From the NCBI GenBank assembly GCA_947594425.1, contig CANQED010000002.1, positions 1 through 62,363 of the forward strand: 62,363 bases of DNA, written 5' to 3'. The notes below the pieces were generated by a model. The model was not told the origin of the DNA. It ran no database searches and saw nothing but the letters and a program-made list of their open reading frames with translations. The DNA is from an uncultured Ruminiclostridium sp. (GTDB taxonomy: Bacteria; Bacillota; Clostridia; Oscillospirales; Ruminococcaceae). Shown piece by piece: positions 1 to 10,885 of this stretch (positions are counted from its first letter, which is position 1; each line of letters begins with the position of its first letter). The translations under genes were made by a program, and so were the position numbers.

Positions 1-123
1 TGCTATAATATTCATGAAGATAAACGCCTCTTTCGTTATATGTTTTGTTTGCTACTTACATTATAACATTTTTGAGGTCGTTTGTCTTCTCTTTTTGTAA
101 CATATCTATTGTAGCATAACAAA

Positions 124-150
124 ACAAGCCCGCCGAACGGGATTTTGCCC
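124..150. other. weak hairpin upstream of the first gene
   Basis: CCCG-CCGAA-CGGG with flanking CAAAA and TTTTG can form a short imperfect stem. It may end a transcript entering from before the window. The stem is only four GC pairs plus A/T pairs with an internal loop, so the call is weak. The rest of 1-150 is AT-rich and shows no gene. Confidence 0.2.
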
Positions 151-179
151 TTGCAATTTGCTTAAATATATGGTAAAAT
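151..179 (+). promoter_or_regulatory. promoter of the secreted peptidase/FN3 gene
   Basis: TTGCAA (151-156), 17-bp spacer, TAAAAT (174-179). It lies about 70 bp before the chosen start codon and has the same hexamers as the beta-galactosidase promoter at 10671-10699. It lacks the ACAACTT/AAGTTGT dyad seen in the three LRR gene promoters. Confidence 0.55.
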
Positions 180-196
180 AAGAATAATTACGATTT

Positions 197-225
197 AGCC
201 GAGGGCACGGCTGTTTTTGCCTTTT
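197..225 (+). terminator. leader hairpin with T-rich tail (possible attenuator)
   Basis: AGCCG (197-201) pairs with CGGCT (208-212) and is followed by GTTTTTGCCTTTTT. It falls between the promoter and the start codon, so it could attenuate transcription of the downstream gene. The stem has only five pairs, so it may be fortuitous. Confidence 0.3.
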
Positions 226-248
226 TGCGAAAGATCGGGGGTATAGAT

Positions 249-3200
249 ATGCGAGAAATGATGAAGAAGTTATCAGTATGGACGCTATGCGCGGCTATGC
301 TGTTCAGCGGCACGGTACAGCTGCCCGCATATGCGGAGAGCGAGCCCGTGGTCGAGGAGGAAAATCCGTATCTTTATACCGGATTTTCGGGTATATACCA
401 GAAGATCACTATAGACGGGCTGACCGTCGAGCAAAGCGGAAAGACCTTTATCTTGACGGACGACCCCGCTTCGGACTATACCGTGCAGTTTTTGCCGCGC
501 GATATGGGCGACGGGAGTTATGCGTTTGAAAATCGCGACAGCGAATATCGCATAGCTTTTGCCGACGAGGGAGAGGCGCTTCCCGCGACGCTGTATAATA
601 TCAGAAAATACCTTACGCCAAATCCGGACAGCTATGCGGGACTTAACGATAACACTCAGCATTGGATAAGAGAAGACGCGGAAGAAAATAAATATTACTT
701 AAAGAGCCTGGAAAACGACCTGTATATGGGCGTTCGTGATAATAAATTGATCGCCGTAAGTGAAGAAGATAAAGCGACTATTGAATTTGTCCCGCTATGT
801 GATCAAAGCCCGCTGTATCTGCTTTCTCAAAACGAGGGCTATTCAAGGCTTACTCAGCAGCAGCGCGATCGCTTAGAGCGCGTGTACGAAAGCGTGGCGG
901 GAGATGTATTTGAGCTTGATGGATTATATGCCGGAACTGACGATCCTAAATCAACACCTCGTGCAAAAATCGACAATATTTACAAAGCGGTTTTGGCTGC
1001 CGATAACAGTCCGGATACATGTTACTCTAAGTTAAGCTTTTATCTTAAACCGGATAACGCTATTTTAACCAAACAGCTTCAAAGCCATTTCTTTATTAGT
1101 ATGGAGCTGCCCGGCACCATAGGCAATTACAGTATTATCAGGCCGAATGGGCAAGACTTACCTGAGCAGAGCCAAAATGACGGTCAAAGTTATGAGTGCT
1201 ACATCGATATTTACGACAGCAACGGTAACTTAGAACAAACTATCAGTATGTCGGTCAGAGATAACGGATGGTCGGTCATAGCTAATACTAAAATGTTTGC
1301 CGAAATTATGCCGCGTATTCCTTATGTTCTTCGCAAAAATATCAAATATGCTTCGTGTTATAAATCGAGTTCAAGTCAATTTTCAACTAACGGCAATAAT
1401 GTTGCAATTACGCTGCAAGCAGGTTGTACTAAAGATTCAATGCTTTATTCGGTCGTTCACGAGCTGGGTCATAGTATAGACAGAGGCTACGGAGCAAGTT
1501 ACGGCTTAAACCATTTCTCTTATAAAAATGAGTGGATAGAAGCTATAAAAAGCGATATTTTTACACTTTCCGATTATTCTAATACCAGTTACAGCGAACG
1601 TTTTGCCGAATTTTGCAGATTTTATTTTTCGGGATATACAAATCAAGACTGGGCGAGAGCTTTAGAAATTCTTTGCCCCGATCAATACGCCTTATTTAAA
1701 CGCGTGCGTATGGATTATCTTGACGGATATTCGCTCTGGGACGACGGCCCCGAAAAAGACGTCACGGTAAGCTTTGATTATAATAACGGCACAAGCGCGG
1801 CCGAGACCGTGACAGCTAAGCAGTATTCGCTTTACAGCGACAGTATCAAGAATATTCCCGCCCCCGAATGGGAGGGACACAGATTTTTGGGCTGGTACAC
1901 CGAGCAAAGCGGCGGTGTGCCGATCACGGATAAGAAAAGGATAATAGATGAAAACCCGCATACTCTGTACGCCCACTGGGAGGAGGTCGGCTGCTCCTTT
2001 GAGCCGTCCGAGGTCAGCGTCATGGTCGGCGGCAGCGCTACGCTCCGCGCGGTTTTAGACGGATCATACACGGTTACGGACGCGGAATGGACCGTAGAAA
2101 ATGACAACGTTGTTTCTATTTCGGCAGATGAGGATAAGAGCACAGCCACAATAAACGGCCTTAAGCCGGGAGCTACCTCTGCGGAGGTTAAATTTACCGT
2201 ATTGCCCTCCGACGAGGAAAATCCGATTACGGTGAGAAAGTCGATCACCATTACATCAATATGCGGTCATACCTATAGCGATTGGGAAACAAAAACGCCT
2301 CCCACCTGCGCAACAGCTGGCACTCAGACCCGCACATGCTCGGTATGCGGCAAGGTAGAAACCCAAACTATACCCGCGACGGGAAATCACACCTCTTCCC
2401 CCGCCGTTAAAGAGAATGTTAAGAACGCCACCTGCGGCGCGGACGGCTCATATGACGAGGTCGTATACTGCTCCGTCTGCAAGGCAGAGATAAGCCGCAA
2501 GACCGTTACCGTCCCCGCGACGGGCAAGCACACTTTTGACGAGTGGGAAACGACTAAGGCCGCGACTTGCGCGACAGCAGGCACTCAGACCCGCACATGC
2601 TCTGTATGCGGTAAGACAGAAACTCAGACGGTAGCCGCTACGGGAAATCACACCGCTTCCGCCGCCGTTAAAGAGAATGTAAAGAATGCCACTTGCGGCG
2701 CTGACGGCTCATATGAAGAGGTCGTTTACTGCTCCGTCTGCAAGGCGCAGATAAGCCGCAAGACCGTCACCGCCCCTGCTACAGGCAAGCATGCTTTTAC
2801 CGAGTGGGAAACGACTAAGACCGCGACTTGCGCGACAGCAGGCACTCAGACCCGCATATGCTCTGTATGCGGCAAGACCGAGACACAGACTATACCCGCG
2901 ACGGGAAATCACACCTCTTCCCCCGCCGTTAAAGAGAATGTTAAGAACGCCACTTGCGGCACGGACGGCTCATATGACGAGGTCGTATACTGCTCGGTCT
3001 GCAAGGCACAGATAAGCCGCAAGACCGTTACCGTCCCCGCGACGGGTAAACATACCTTTGACGAGTGGGAAACGACTAAGGCCGCAACTTGCGCAACGTC
3101 GGGCACCCAGACCCGTACATGCTCGGTATGCGGCAAGACCGAAACCCAAACTATTCCCGCGACGGGCAAGCACACCGCTTCTGCCGCCGTTAAAGAGAAT

Positions 3201-4256
3201 GTTAAGAACGCCACCTGCGGCGCTGACGGCTCGTATGAAGAGGTCGTATACTGCTCCGTCTGCAAGGCGGAGATAAGCCGCAAGACCGTTACCGTCCCCG
3301 CGACGGGTAAACATACATATGTCGATAAGGTATTCGCTCCGACCTACACCGCCGAGGGTTACACACTGCACACCTGCTCAGTCTGCGGCGACAGCTATAA
3401 GGACACCTACACGGCTAAGAAAACCGTCTCCGCCGTCTCCGGCCTTAATATTAAAGCCCGCGCCGCCGACGCTCTCCGTCTCACTTGGACGAAGAATACA
3501 TCCGCAGACGGCTATATAATTGAAATGAAGAGCGGCAATTCTTGGGTACGTGTCGGCAAGATTACCAAAAACTCCACCGTTGAGTTTAGAAAGGATAAGC
3601 TTAAGGCAGGCACGGCGTATACCTTTAGAGTAAAGGCGTACAAAATGTCGGGCTCAACCGCCCTCTACAGCGGCTACACCACAATCTCCGCACGCACTAA
3701 TCCCTCCGCCGTTACGGGGCTTAAGCTCAAAGGTCGTGCCGCCGACGCGCTCCGCATAGCATGGACTAAGAACACCTCCGCCGACGGCTACATAATTGAG
3801 ATGAAGAGCGGCAGCACTTGGACGAGAGTAGGCAAGATAACGAGCAACTCCACTATCGAATTCAAGAAGTCTAAGCTTAAGGCGGGCACAGCGTACACGT
3901 TCAGAGTAAAAGCGTACAAGATGTCGGGCAAGACCGCCCTATATGGCGCGACTAAGACCATATCGGTACGCACCAACCCGAGTACAACGAGCGGCTTAAA
4001 GCTCAAAAACTCCGCTAAGAATGCAGTCCGCCTGTCGTGGACGAAGAACACAAGCGCCGACGGCTACATAATCGAGATGAAGAGCGGCAATTCTTGGGTG
4101 CGCGTAGGCAAGATAACGAAGAACTCGACTATCGAATTTAAAAAGTCTGGGCTCCAAGCAGGCACCGCTTACACGTTCCGCGTAAAAGCGTACAAGATGT
4201 CGGGCAAGACCGCCCTGTACAGCGGGTACAAGACGATAACCGTAAAGACGAAATAA
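249..4256 (+). CDS. secreted multidomain protein: zinc-peptidase-like domain, InlB-type repeat, Cys-pair repeats, three FN3 domains
   Basis: Predicted secreted or surface protein of 1335 aa. I start at ATG 249 because GGGGGT lies six bases upstream; an in-frame TTG at 225 adds eight residues. A signal peptide occupies about residues 1-30. HELGH at residue 404 with a downstream glutamate in an ERFAEF motif (about 449) resembles gluzincins of the anthrax-lethal-factor/PPEP group. After it come an InlB B-type repeat (about 502-577, ending in LYAHW), an Ig-like stretch, four 87-aa repeats rich in CSVCG/CSVCK pairs (about 672-1057) and three FN3 domains (1060-1335). There is no LPXTG or S-layer motif, so anchoring is unknown. 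The peptidase part is visibly more AT-rich than the C-terminal repeats, which suggests module shuffling. The peptidase assignment rests on the motif pair only; the substrate is unknown. Confidence 0.8.
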   Translation: MREMMKKLSVWTLCAAMLFSGTVQLPAYAESEPVVEEENPYLYTGFSGIYQKITIDGLTVEQSGKTFILTDDPASDYTVQFLPRDMGDGSYAFENRDSEYRIAFADEGEALPATLYNIRKYLTPNPDSYAGLNDNTQHWIREDAEENKYYLKSLENDLYMGVRDNKLIAVSEEDKATIEFVPLCDQSPLYLLSQNEGYSRLTQQQRDRLERVYESVAGDVFELDGLYAGTDDPKSTPRAKIDNIYKAVLAADNSPDTCYSKLSFYLKPDNAILTKQLQSHFFISMELPGTIGNYSIIRPNGQDLPEQSQNDGQSYECYIDIYDSNGNLEQTISMSVRDNGWSVIANTKMFAEIMPRIPYVLRKNIKYASCYKSSSSQFSTNGNNVAITLQAGCTKDSMLYSVVHELGHSIDRGYGASYGLNHFSYKNEWIEAIKSDIFTLSDYSNTSYSERFAEFCRFYFSGYTNQDWARALEILCPDQYALFKRVRMDYLDGYSLWDDGPEKDVTVSFDYNNGTSAAETVTAKQYSLYSDSIKNIPAPEWEGHRFLGWYTEQSGGVPITDKKRIIDENPHTLYAHWEEVGCSFEPSEVSVMVGGSATLRAVLDGSYTVTDAEWTVENDNVVSISADEDKSTATINGLKPGATSAEVKFTVLPSDEENPITVRKSITITSICGHTYSDWETKTPPTCATAGTQTRTCSVCGKVETQTIPATGNHTSSPAVKENVKNATCGADGSYDEVVYCSVCKAEISRKTVTVPATGKHTFDEWETTKAATCATAGTQTRTCSVCGKTETQTVAATGNHTASAAVKENVKNATCGADGSYEEVVYCSVCKAQISRKTVTAPATGKHAFTEWETTKTATCATAGTQTRICSVCGKTETQTIPATGNHTSSPAVKENVKNATCGTDGSYDEVVYCSVCKAQISRKTVTVPATGKHTFDEWETTKAATCATSGTQTRTCSVCGKTETQTIPATGKHTASAAVKENVKNATCGADGSYEEVVYCSVCKAEISRKTVTVPATGKHTYVDKVFAPTYTAEGYTLHTCSVCGDSYKDTYTAKKTVSAVSGLNIKARAADALRLTWTKNTSADGYIIEMKSGNSWVRVGKITKNSTVEFRKDKLKAGTAYTFRVKAYKMSGSTALYSGYTTISARTNPSAVTGLKLKGRAADALRIAWTKNTSADGYIIEMKSGSTWTRVGKITSNSTIEFKKSKLKAGTAYTFRVKAYKMSGKTALYGATKTISVRTNPSTTSGLKLKNSAKNAVRLSWTKNTSADGYIIEMKSGNSWVRVGKITKNSTIEFKKSGLQAGTAYTFRVKAYKMSGKTALYSGYKTITVKTK
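2262..3310 (+). repeat. four tandem 261-bp coding repeats
   Basis: Equivalent positions recur every 261 bp exactly (for example the CACTCAG/CACCCAG element at 2321, 2582, 2843 and 3104). Each unit encodes 87 residues: one CATAGTQTRTCSVCG module and one CGADGSYDEVVYCSVC module, each ending in a PATG(N/K)H sequence. The paired CxxC motifs could bind zinc. Near-identity between copies indicates recent duplication or gene conversion. Confidence 0.9.
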
Positions 4257-4274
4257 GCTAACATATACATAGCA

Positions 4275-4309
4275 AACCGTGGATTGAATTCAGTCCACGG
4301 TTATTTTTT
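4275..4309 (+). terminator. intrinsic terminator after the first gene
   Basis: Stem AACCGTGGA/TCCACGGTT with a short loop, then TTATTTTTT. Almost the same hairpin follows each of the four FN3-tailed genes (6775, 19865 and 22043). Confidence 0.85.
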
Positions 4310-4368
4310 CGCAGCAAAGCAGGTCGTAAAAGGCGTACAGCCTTGGGATTTTCCACCAAAAATAAAGG
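4309..4368 (+). repeat. conserved post-terminator segment
   Basis: About 45 bases (CAGCAAAGCAGG... GTAAAAGGCGTACAGCCTT... GGATTTTCC) match the segment after the terminator at 19865. They are more distantly matched at 6809-6865 and 22077-22135. The match extends the duplicated unit beyond the coding region. Confidence 0.6.
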
Positions 4369-4400
4369 CATTTTGACAAAATATATACAAAGCAAATCTA

Positions 4401-4430
4401 TTGACTTTGGTGGGTAAGATGTGATATAAT
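4401..4430 (+). promoter_or_regulatory. promoter of the first LRR/FN3 gene
   Basis: TTGACT (4401-4406) and TATAAT (4425-4430), spacer 18. Spacer sequence TTTGGT...AAGATGTGATATA is a degenerate version of the dyad-bearing promoters at 16938 and 19978. Confidence 0.7.
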
Positions 4431-4473
4431 TGATTTACAATTATGCCGCATAACGGCAGAACGGAGGAGTTTT

Positions 4474-6756
4474 ATGAAGTGTAAAAAATTATTCGGCGGG
4501 CTTGTATCGCTCGTCGCGGCAACGCTTGCAGTCTGCGCGATAACAGTATCGGCGGGCGCGGAAGAGAGCGGGGACTATAAGTATAAGGTCCTTGCCGACG
4601 GGACGGCGGAGATAACCGGCTACAGCGGGGACGAGACCGACGTCGAGATACCGTCGACGCTCGACGACCTTAAGGTGACGAGCATAGGAAACTACTGTTT
4701 TTCCAACAATTCGCATATCACCTCGGTCACTATACCCGACGGGGTGACGAGCTTAGGCACTCGCGCTTTCAGCTATTGTACGAGCCTTGCGGAAGTGGAT
4801 ATGCCCGACAGCTTGACGCATATAGGGAGATATAGCTTTTACTTCTGCCGCAGCCTTTCGCCGATAATTATACCCGAAAATGTGACGAGTATAGAATACG
4901 GCGCGTTTTACGGCTGTTCGAGCATTACCGAGATAGATATTCCCGACGGCGTGACAGAGATAAGCAGGTATTTGTTTGAAGAGTGCAGCAATCTTGCCTC
5001 GATAACGATACCCGACGGCGTGACGCTGATAGACAATGCCGCATTCAGAAATTGTGCGAGCCTTGCCGAGGTCAATATCCCCGACAGCGTGACAAGCTTA
5101 GGAGACAGCGTCTTTAAAAATTGCACAAGCCTTACCGAGGTCACAATACCCGACGGGGTGACCACAATAAAAGAAAATACTTTTTATGACTGTTCGTGTC
5201 TGTCCGAGGTCACAATACCCGAGAGCGTGACGACTATAGGCGAGGACGCTTTCGGCTGGTGCGTCAGCCTTGACACGTTCACCATACCCGCAAGCGTGAC
5301 AAGCTTAGGCGATTATGCCTTTGAGAGCTGTTTAGAACTTAATGAGATCACTATCCCCGAAAGCCTGACAGACATAGGTGAGGGCATATTTTACGGCTGT
5401 ACGGGACTTAATTCCGTAACACTGCCCGACACAATGACGAGTATAGGAGTAGGCGCGTTTTCCGAATGTTCAAGCCTTTCTTCGATAACCTTACCTAAGA
5501 GCCTTACGAGCATAGGAGATAATGCTTTTGAGATGTGCTCGGGGTTTACCTCGATAATAATACCCGAGGGTGTAACAAGTATTGGCGATTTTGCTTTCGC
5601 GCAATGCGCAAACCTTTCTGAGATAACCATGCCCGACAGCTTGACAAGTATAGGCGCATTTGCTTTCGGAAAGTGTGACAGCCTTACCTCGCTTGCCTTA
5701 GGAAACGGCGTAACGGGCATAGGACCGAGCGCTTTCACGCAATGTGAAAATCTCACCTCGATAACCATACCCGACAGTGTGGAAACCATATGCAGCGCAG
5801 CTTTTTGGGATTGCTCTAACCTAAACGACGTATACTTCATAGGCTCAAAAGAGCAGTGGGACGAGATAAATATTATCAAAGTGCATAACGATTGCCTGCT
5901 AAATGCAAATATCCATTACAACTGTGTTTCTCCGATATCGGGCTTATATGTCAAGGGCAGAGCGGGCGACGCACTGCGCATCGCGTGGGAGGAGAACAGC
6001 GACGTTGACGGCTACATAATCGAGATGCCGGACGGCGATACCTGGACGCGCGTAGGCAAGATAACCAAGAACGCCACCGTGGAGTTTAGAAAAGCGGGAC
6101 TTAAGGCGGGTACCGAATACAGCTTTAGAGTTAAGACATATAAGAAGATCGGCACGACCGTCCTCTACAGCGAGTATGTATCTATATCCGCGCACACTAA
6201 TCCCTCGGTAGTGTCGGGGCTTAAGGTCAAGGGCAGAGCGGGCGACGCACTGCGTATAGCATGGGAGGAGAATACCTCCGCCGACGGCTATATAATCGAA
6301 ATAAAGGACGGTGACACCTGGACGCGTGTAGGCAAGATAACCAAGAACACCACCGTGGAGTTTAGGAAAGCGGGTCTTATGGGAGGCACAAAGTACAGCT
6401 TCCGCGTTAAGTCGTACAAGATGAGCGGCAAGACCGCGCTGTACAGTGCCTACAAGACCATATCTGCGACCACCAACCCCTCCGTTGTCAGCGGACTTAA
6501 ACTTAAAGCCGCCAATTCTAACGCTGTTAGACTGGCGTGGGAGGAGAACGCAAGCGCCGACGGCTACATAATAGAGCAAAAAATCAACGGCGAATGGACG
6601 CGCGTAGGCAAGGTAACCAAGAATACCACCGTGGAGTTTAGGAAAGCGGGGCTTAACAGCAAGACCTCATACTCGTTCAGAGTAAAAGCATACAAGACGG
6701 TAGGCAAGACCTCTTTATACAGCGCCGTTAAGACGATAACAGTAAAGACAAAATAA
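4474..6756 (+). CDS. BspA-type leucine-rich-repeat surface protein with three FN3 domains
   Basis: A 760-aa secreted protein. ATG 4474 is preceded by GGAGGAG within a leader (CAGAACGGAGGA) shared with the LRR gene at 17051. A signal peptide ends near residue 29 (VSAGAEE). Residues about 45-470 are 23-residue LRR_5/BspA repeats (pattern SLTEVTIPDGVTSIGDNAF). Residues about 486-760 are three FN3 domains of the type KGRAGDALRIAW...DGYIIE, ending ITVKTK. BspA-type LRR proteins generally bind host or microbial surface ligands; that is family knowledge, and nothing here shows the ligand. No wall-anchor motif is visible. It forms a pair with the upstream gene but has its own promoter and terminator. 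Confidence 0.9.
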   Translation: MKCKKLFGGLVSLVAATLAVCAITVSAGAEESGDYKYKVLADGTAEITGYSGDETDVEIPSTLDDLKVTSIGNYCFSNNSHITSVTIPDGVTSLGTRAFSYCTSLAEVDMPDSLTHIGRYSFYFCRSLSPIIIPENVTSIEYGAFYGCSSITEIDIPDGVTEISRYLFEECSNLASITIPDGVTLIDNAAFRNCASLAEVNIPDSVTSLGDSVFKNCTSLTEVTIPDGVTTIKENTFYDCSCLSEVTIPESVTTIGEDAFGWCVSLDTFTIPASVTSLGDYAFESCLELNEITIPESLTDIGEGIFYGCTGLNSVTLPDTMTSIGVGAFSECSSLSSITLPKSLTSIGDNAFEMCSGFTSIIIPEGVTSIGDFAFAQCANLSEITMPDSLTSIGAFAFGKCDSLTSLALGNGVTGIGPSAFTQCENLTSITIPDSVETICSAAFWDCSNLNDVYFIGSKEQWDEINIIKVHNDCLLNANIHYNCVSPISGLYVKGRAGDALRIAWEENSDVDGYIIEMPDGDTWTRVGKITKNATVEFRKAGLKAGTEYSFRVKTYKKIGTTVLYSEYVSISAHTNPSVVSGLKVKGRAGDALRIAWEENTSADGYIIEIKDGDTWTRVGKITKNTTVEFRKAGLMGGTKYSFRVKSYKMSGKTALYSAYKTISATTNPSVVSGLKLKAANSNAVRLAWEENASADGYIIEQKINGEWTRVGKVTKNTTVEFRKAGLNSKTSYSFRVKAYKTVGKTSLYSAVKTITVKTK

Positions 6757-6774
6757 ACACAAGTGAATACAATA

Positions 6775-6810
6775 AACCGTGGACTGAATTTTGGTCCACG
6801 GTTATTTTTT
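6775..6810 (+). terminator. intrinsic terminator after the LRR/FN3 gene
   Basis: Perfect ten-pair stem AACCGTGGAC/GTCCACGGTT with a nine-base loop, then ATTTTTT. Same hairpin family as after the other three FN3-tailed genes. Confidence 0.9.
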
Positions 6811-6896
6811 CACAGTATTTAAGGCAATAAAAGGCGCTGCACTGTAGTATTTTTCTAACAAAATAAAGTATATACTAAAAGTTTTTGAGAGGGCGA

Positions 6897-6924
6897 GGGG
6901 GAACTTTTTTCAAAAAGTTCCCCC
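6897..6924. terminator. long perfect hairpin between convergent genes
   Basis: GGGGGAACTTTTT (6897-6909) pairs perfectly with AAAAAGTTCCCCC (6912-6924) over a two-base loop. It lies seven bases past the stop of the kinase-like gene on the minus strand. There is no clean T tract on either side, so it may act as an RNA-stabilising or bidirectional end rather than a classic terminator. Confidence 0.5.
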
Positions 6925-6930
6925 TAACTT

Positions 6931-7527
6931 TCAGTCCATCTTCATCTTGATATAATTTTCGATAAGGTCGGTGGTCTTATCTATGCCGAGCTTTGACGAA
7001 TTGACGCACAGGTCATAGCCGTGAGGCTCGCCCCACTTAGTCGAGCAGAATGAATTGTGATACGCTCTGCGGGTGCGGTCGTTTTTGAGCATAATAAATC
7101 GCGCCTCGTCCTCGCTAACGCCCTTTTCGTCGCATATGCGCTTTAGCTTATCCTCCTCGTCGGCGAGCACGAATATTTTTATCAGGCAGGGAAAGCCGCT
7201 GAGCGCCTCCTCCGCGCAGCGACCGACTATCACAAACGACTCGCCGCTCTCGGCCTTATAGCGGAGAAAATCAAACTGTATCTGAGCGACGTTCTCCTCG
7301 GGAGAGCCTTTCATACCGCGCACAGTCCTCGCAAAAAACGGCTTAGGCTGCTCGTCAAACTTCTGCATTCTGTCGATATTAAGCTTATTGTCCGCGTCGG
7401 CGGCAGCCATTTCGTCAAGAAGATTGCTGTCGTAAAAGCTTATTCCCATCCTCTCTGCGAGCTTTTGCCCTATTATGTGTCCCGCGCTGGCATATTCTCG
7501 GCAGATAGAAATAATTATTTGTCCCAT
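6931..7527 (-). CDS. cytidylate-kinase-like protein
   Basis: A 198-aa cytosolic protein resembling the cytidylate kinase-like (AAA_33/Cytidylate_kin2) family. This group is common in Firmicutes and its substrate is usually unproven. The N-terminus IIISICREYASAGHIIGQKLAE aligns with the family pattern xISREYGSGGxxIGxxLA. The phosphate-binding loop here reads ASAG rather than GSGG, which may alter activity. Arginines typical of the lid (RTRRAYH) are present near residue 150. The start is supported by AAGGGGGT seven bases upstream. It is not in an obvious operon; the next minus-strand gene upstream ends 110 bases away. A true CMP kinase (cmk) is unlikely because the length and loop differ. Confidence 0.75.
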   Translation of the reverse strand: MGQIIISICREYASAGHIIGQKLAERMGISFYDSNLLDEMAAADADNKLNIDRMQKFDEQPKPFFARTVRGMKGSPEENVAQIQFDFLRYKAESGESFVIVGRCAEEALSGFPCLIKIFVLADEEDKLKRICDEKGVSEDEARFIMLKNDRTRRAYHNSFCSTKWGEPHGYDLCVNSSKLGIDKTTDLIENYIKMKMD

Positions 7528-7636
7528 AGTGTACCCCCTTGTGGTAAAAAAGCCTTTTCCCTATTTTTATTTTACATTATTTTGCCCTGTTTGTCAATAT
7601 TAAACATAAAGGAATTTCCGACAATATATCAAAAAT

Positions 7637-10714
<3,078 letters not shown>

Positions 10715-10811
10715 TTACAAATAAATTCTCACAGAAAAATCCGCCTAAAACCAATTATTTAGGTCAAAGTGATGAATTTGTCGAAATGCTTAATAACCTT
10801 AATTTTGTCGG

Positions 10812-10840
10812 TTGACACTAAAATAATTTTGTGCTAAAAT
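10812..10840 (+). promoter_or_regulatory. promoter of the transporter gene
   Basis: TTGACA (10812-10817), 17-bp spacer, TAAAAT (10835-10840), 45 bases before the start codon. Confidence 0.75.
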
Positions 10841-10885
10841 ATTACCGCATACGACAGAAAAGCGAGTAGAAAGGGGATATGTACC

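Noticed and set aside
2387-3371. Several minus-strand frames of 65-133 codons
   Set aside because: They mirror the 261-bp coding repeats and lack ribosome-binding sites.
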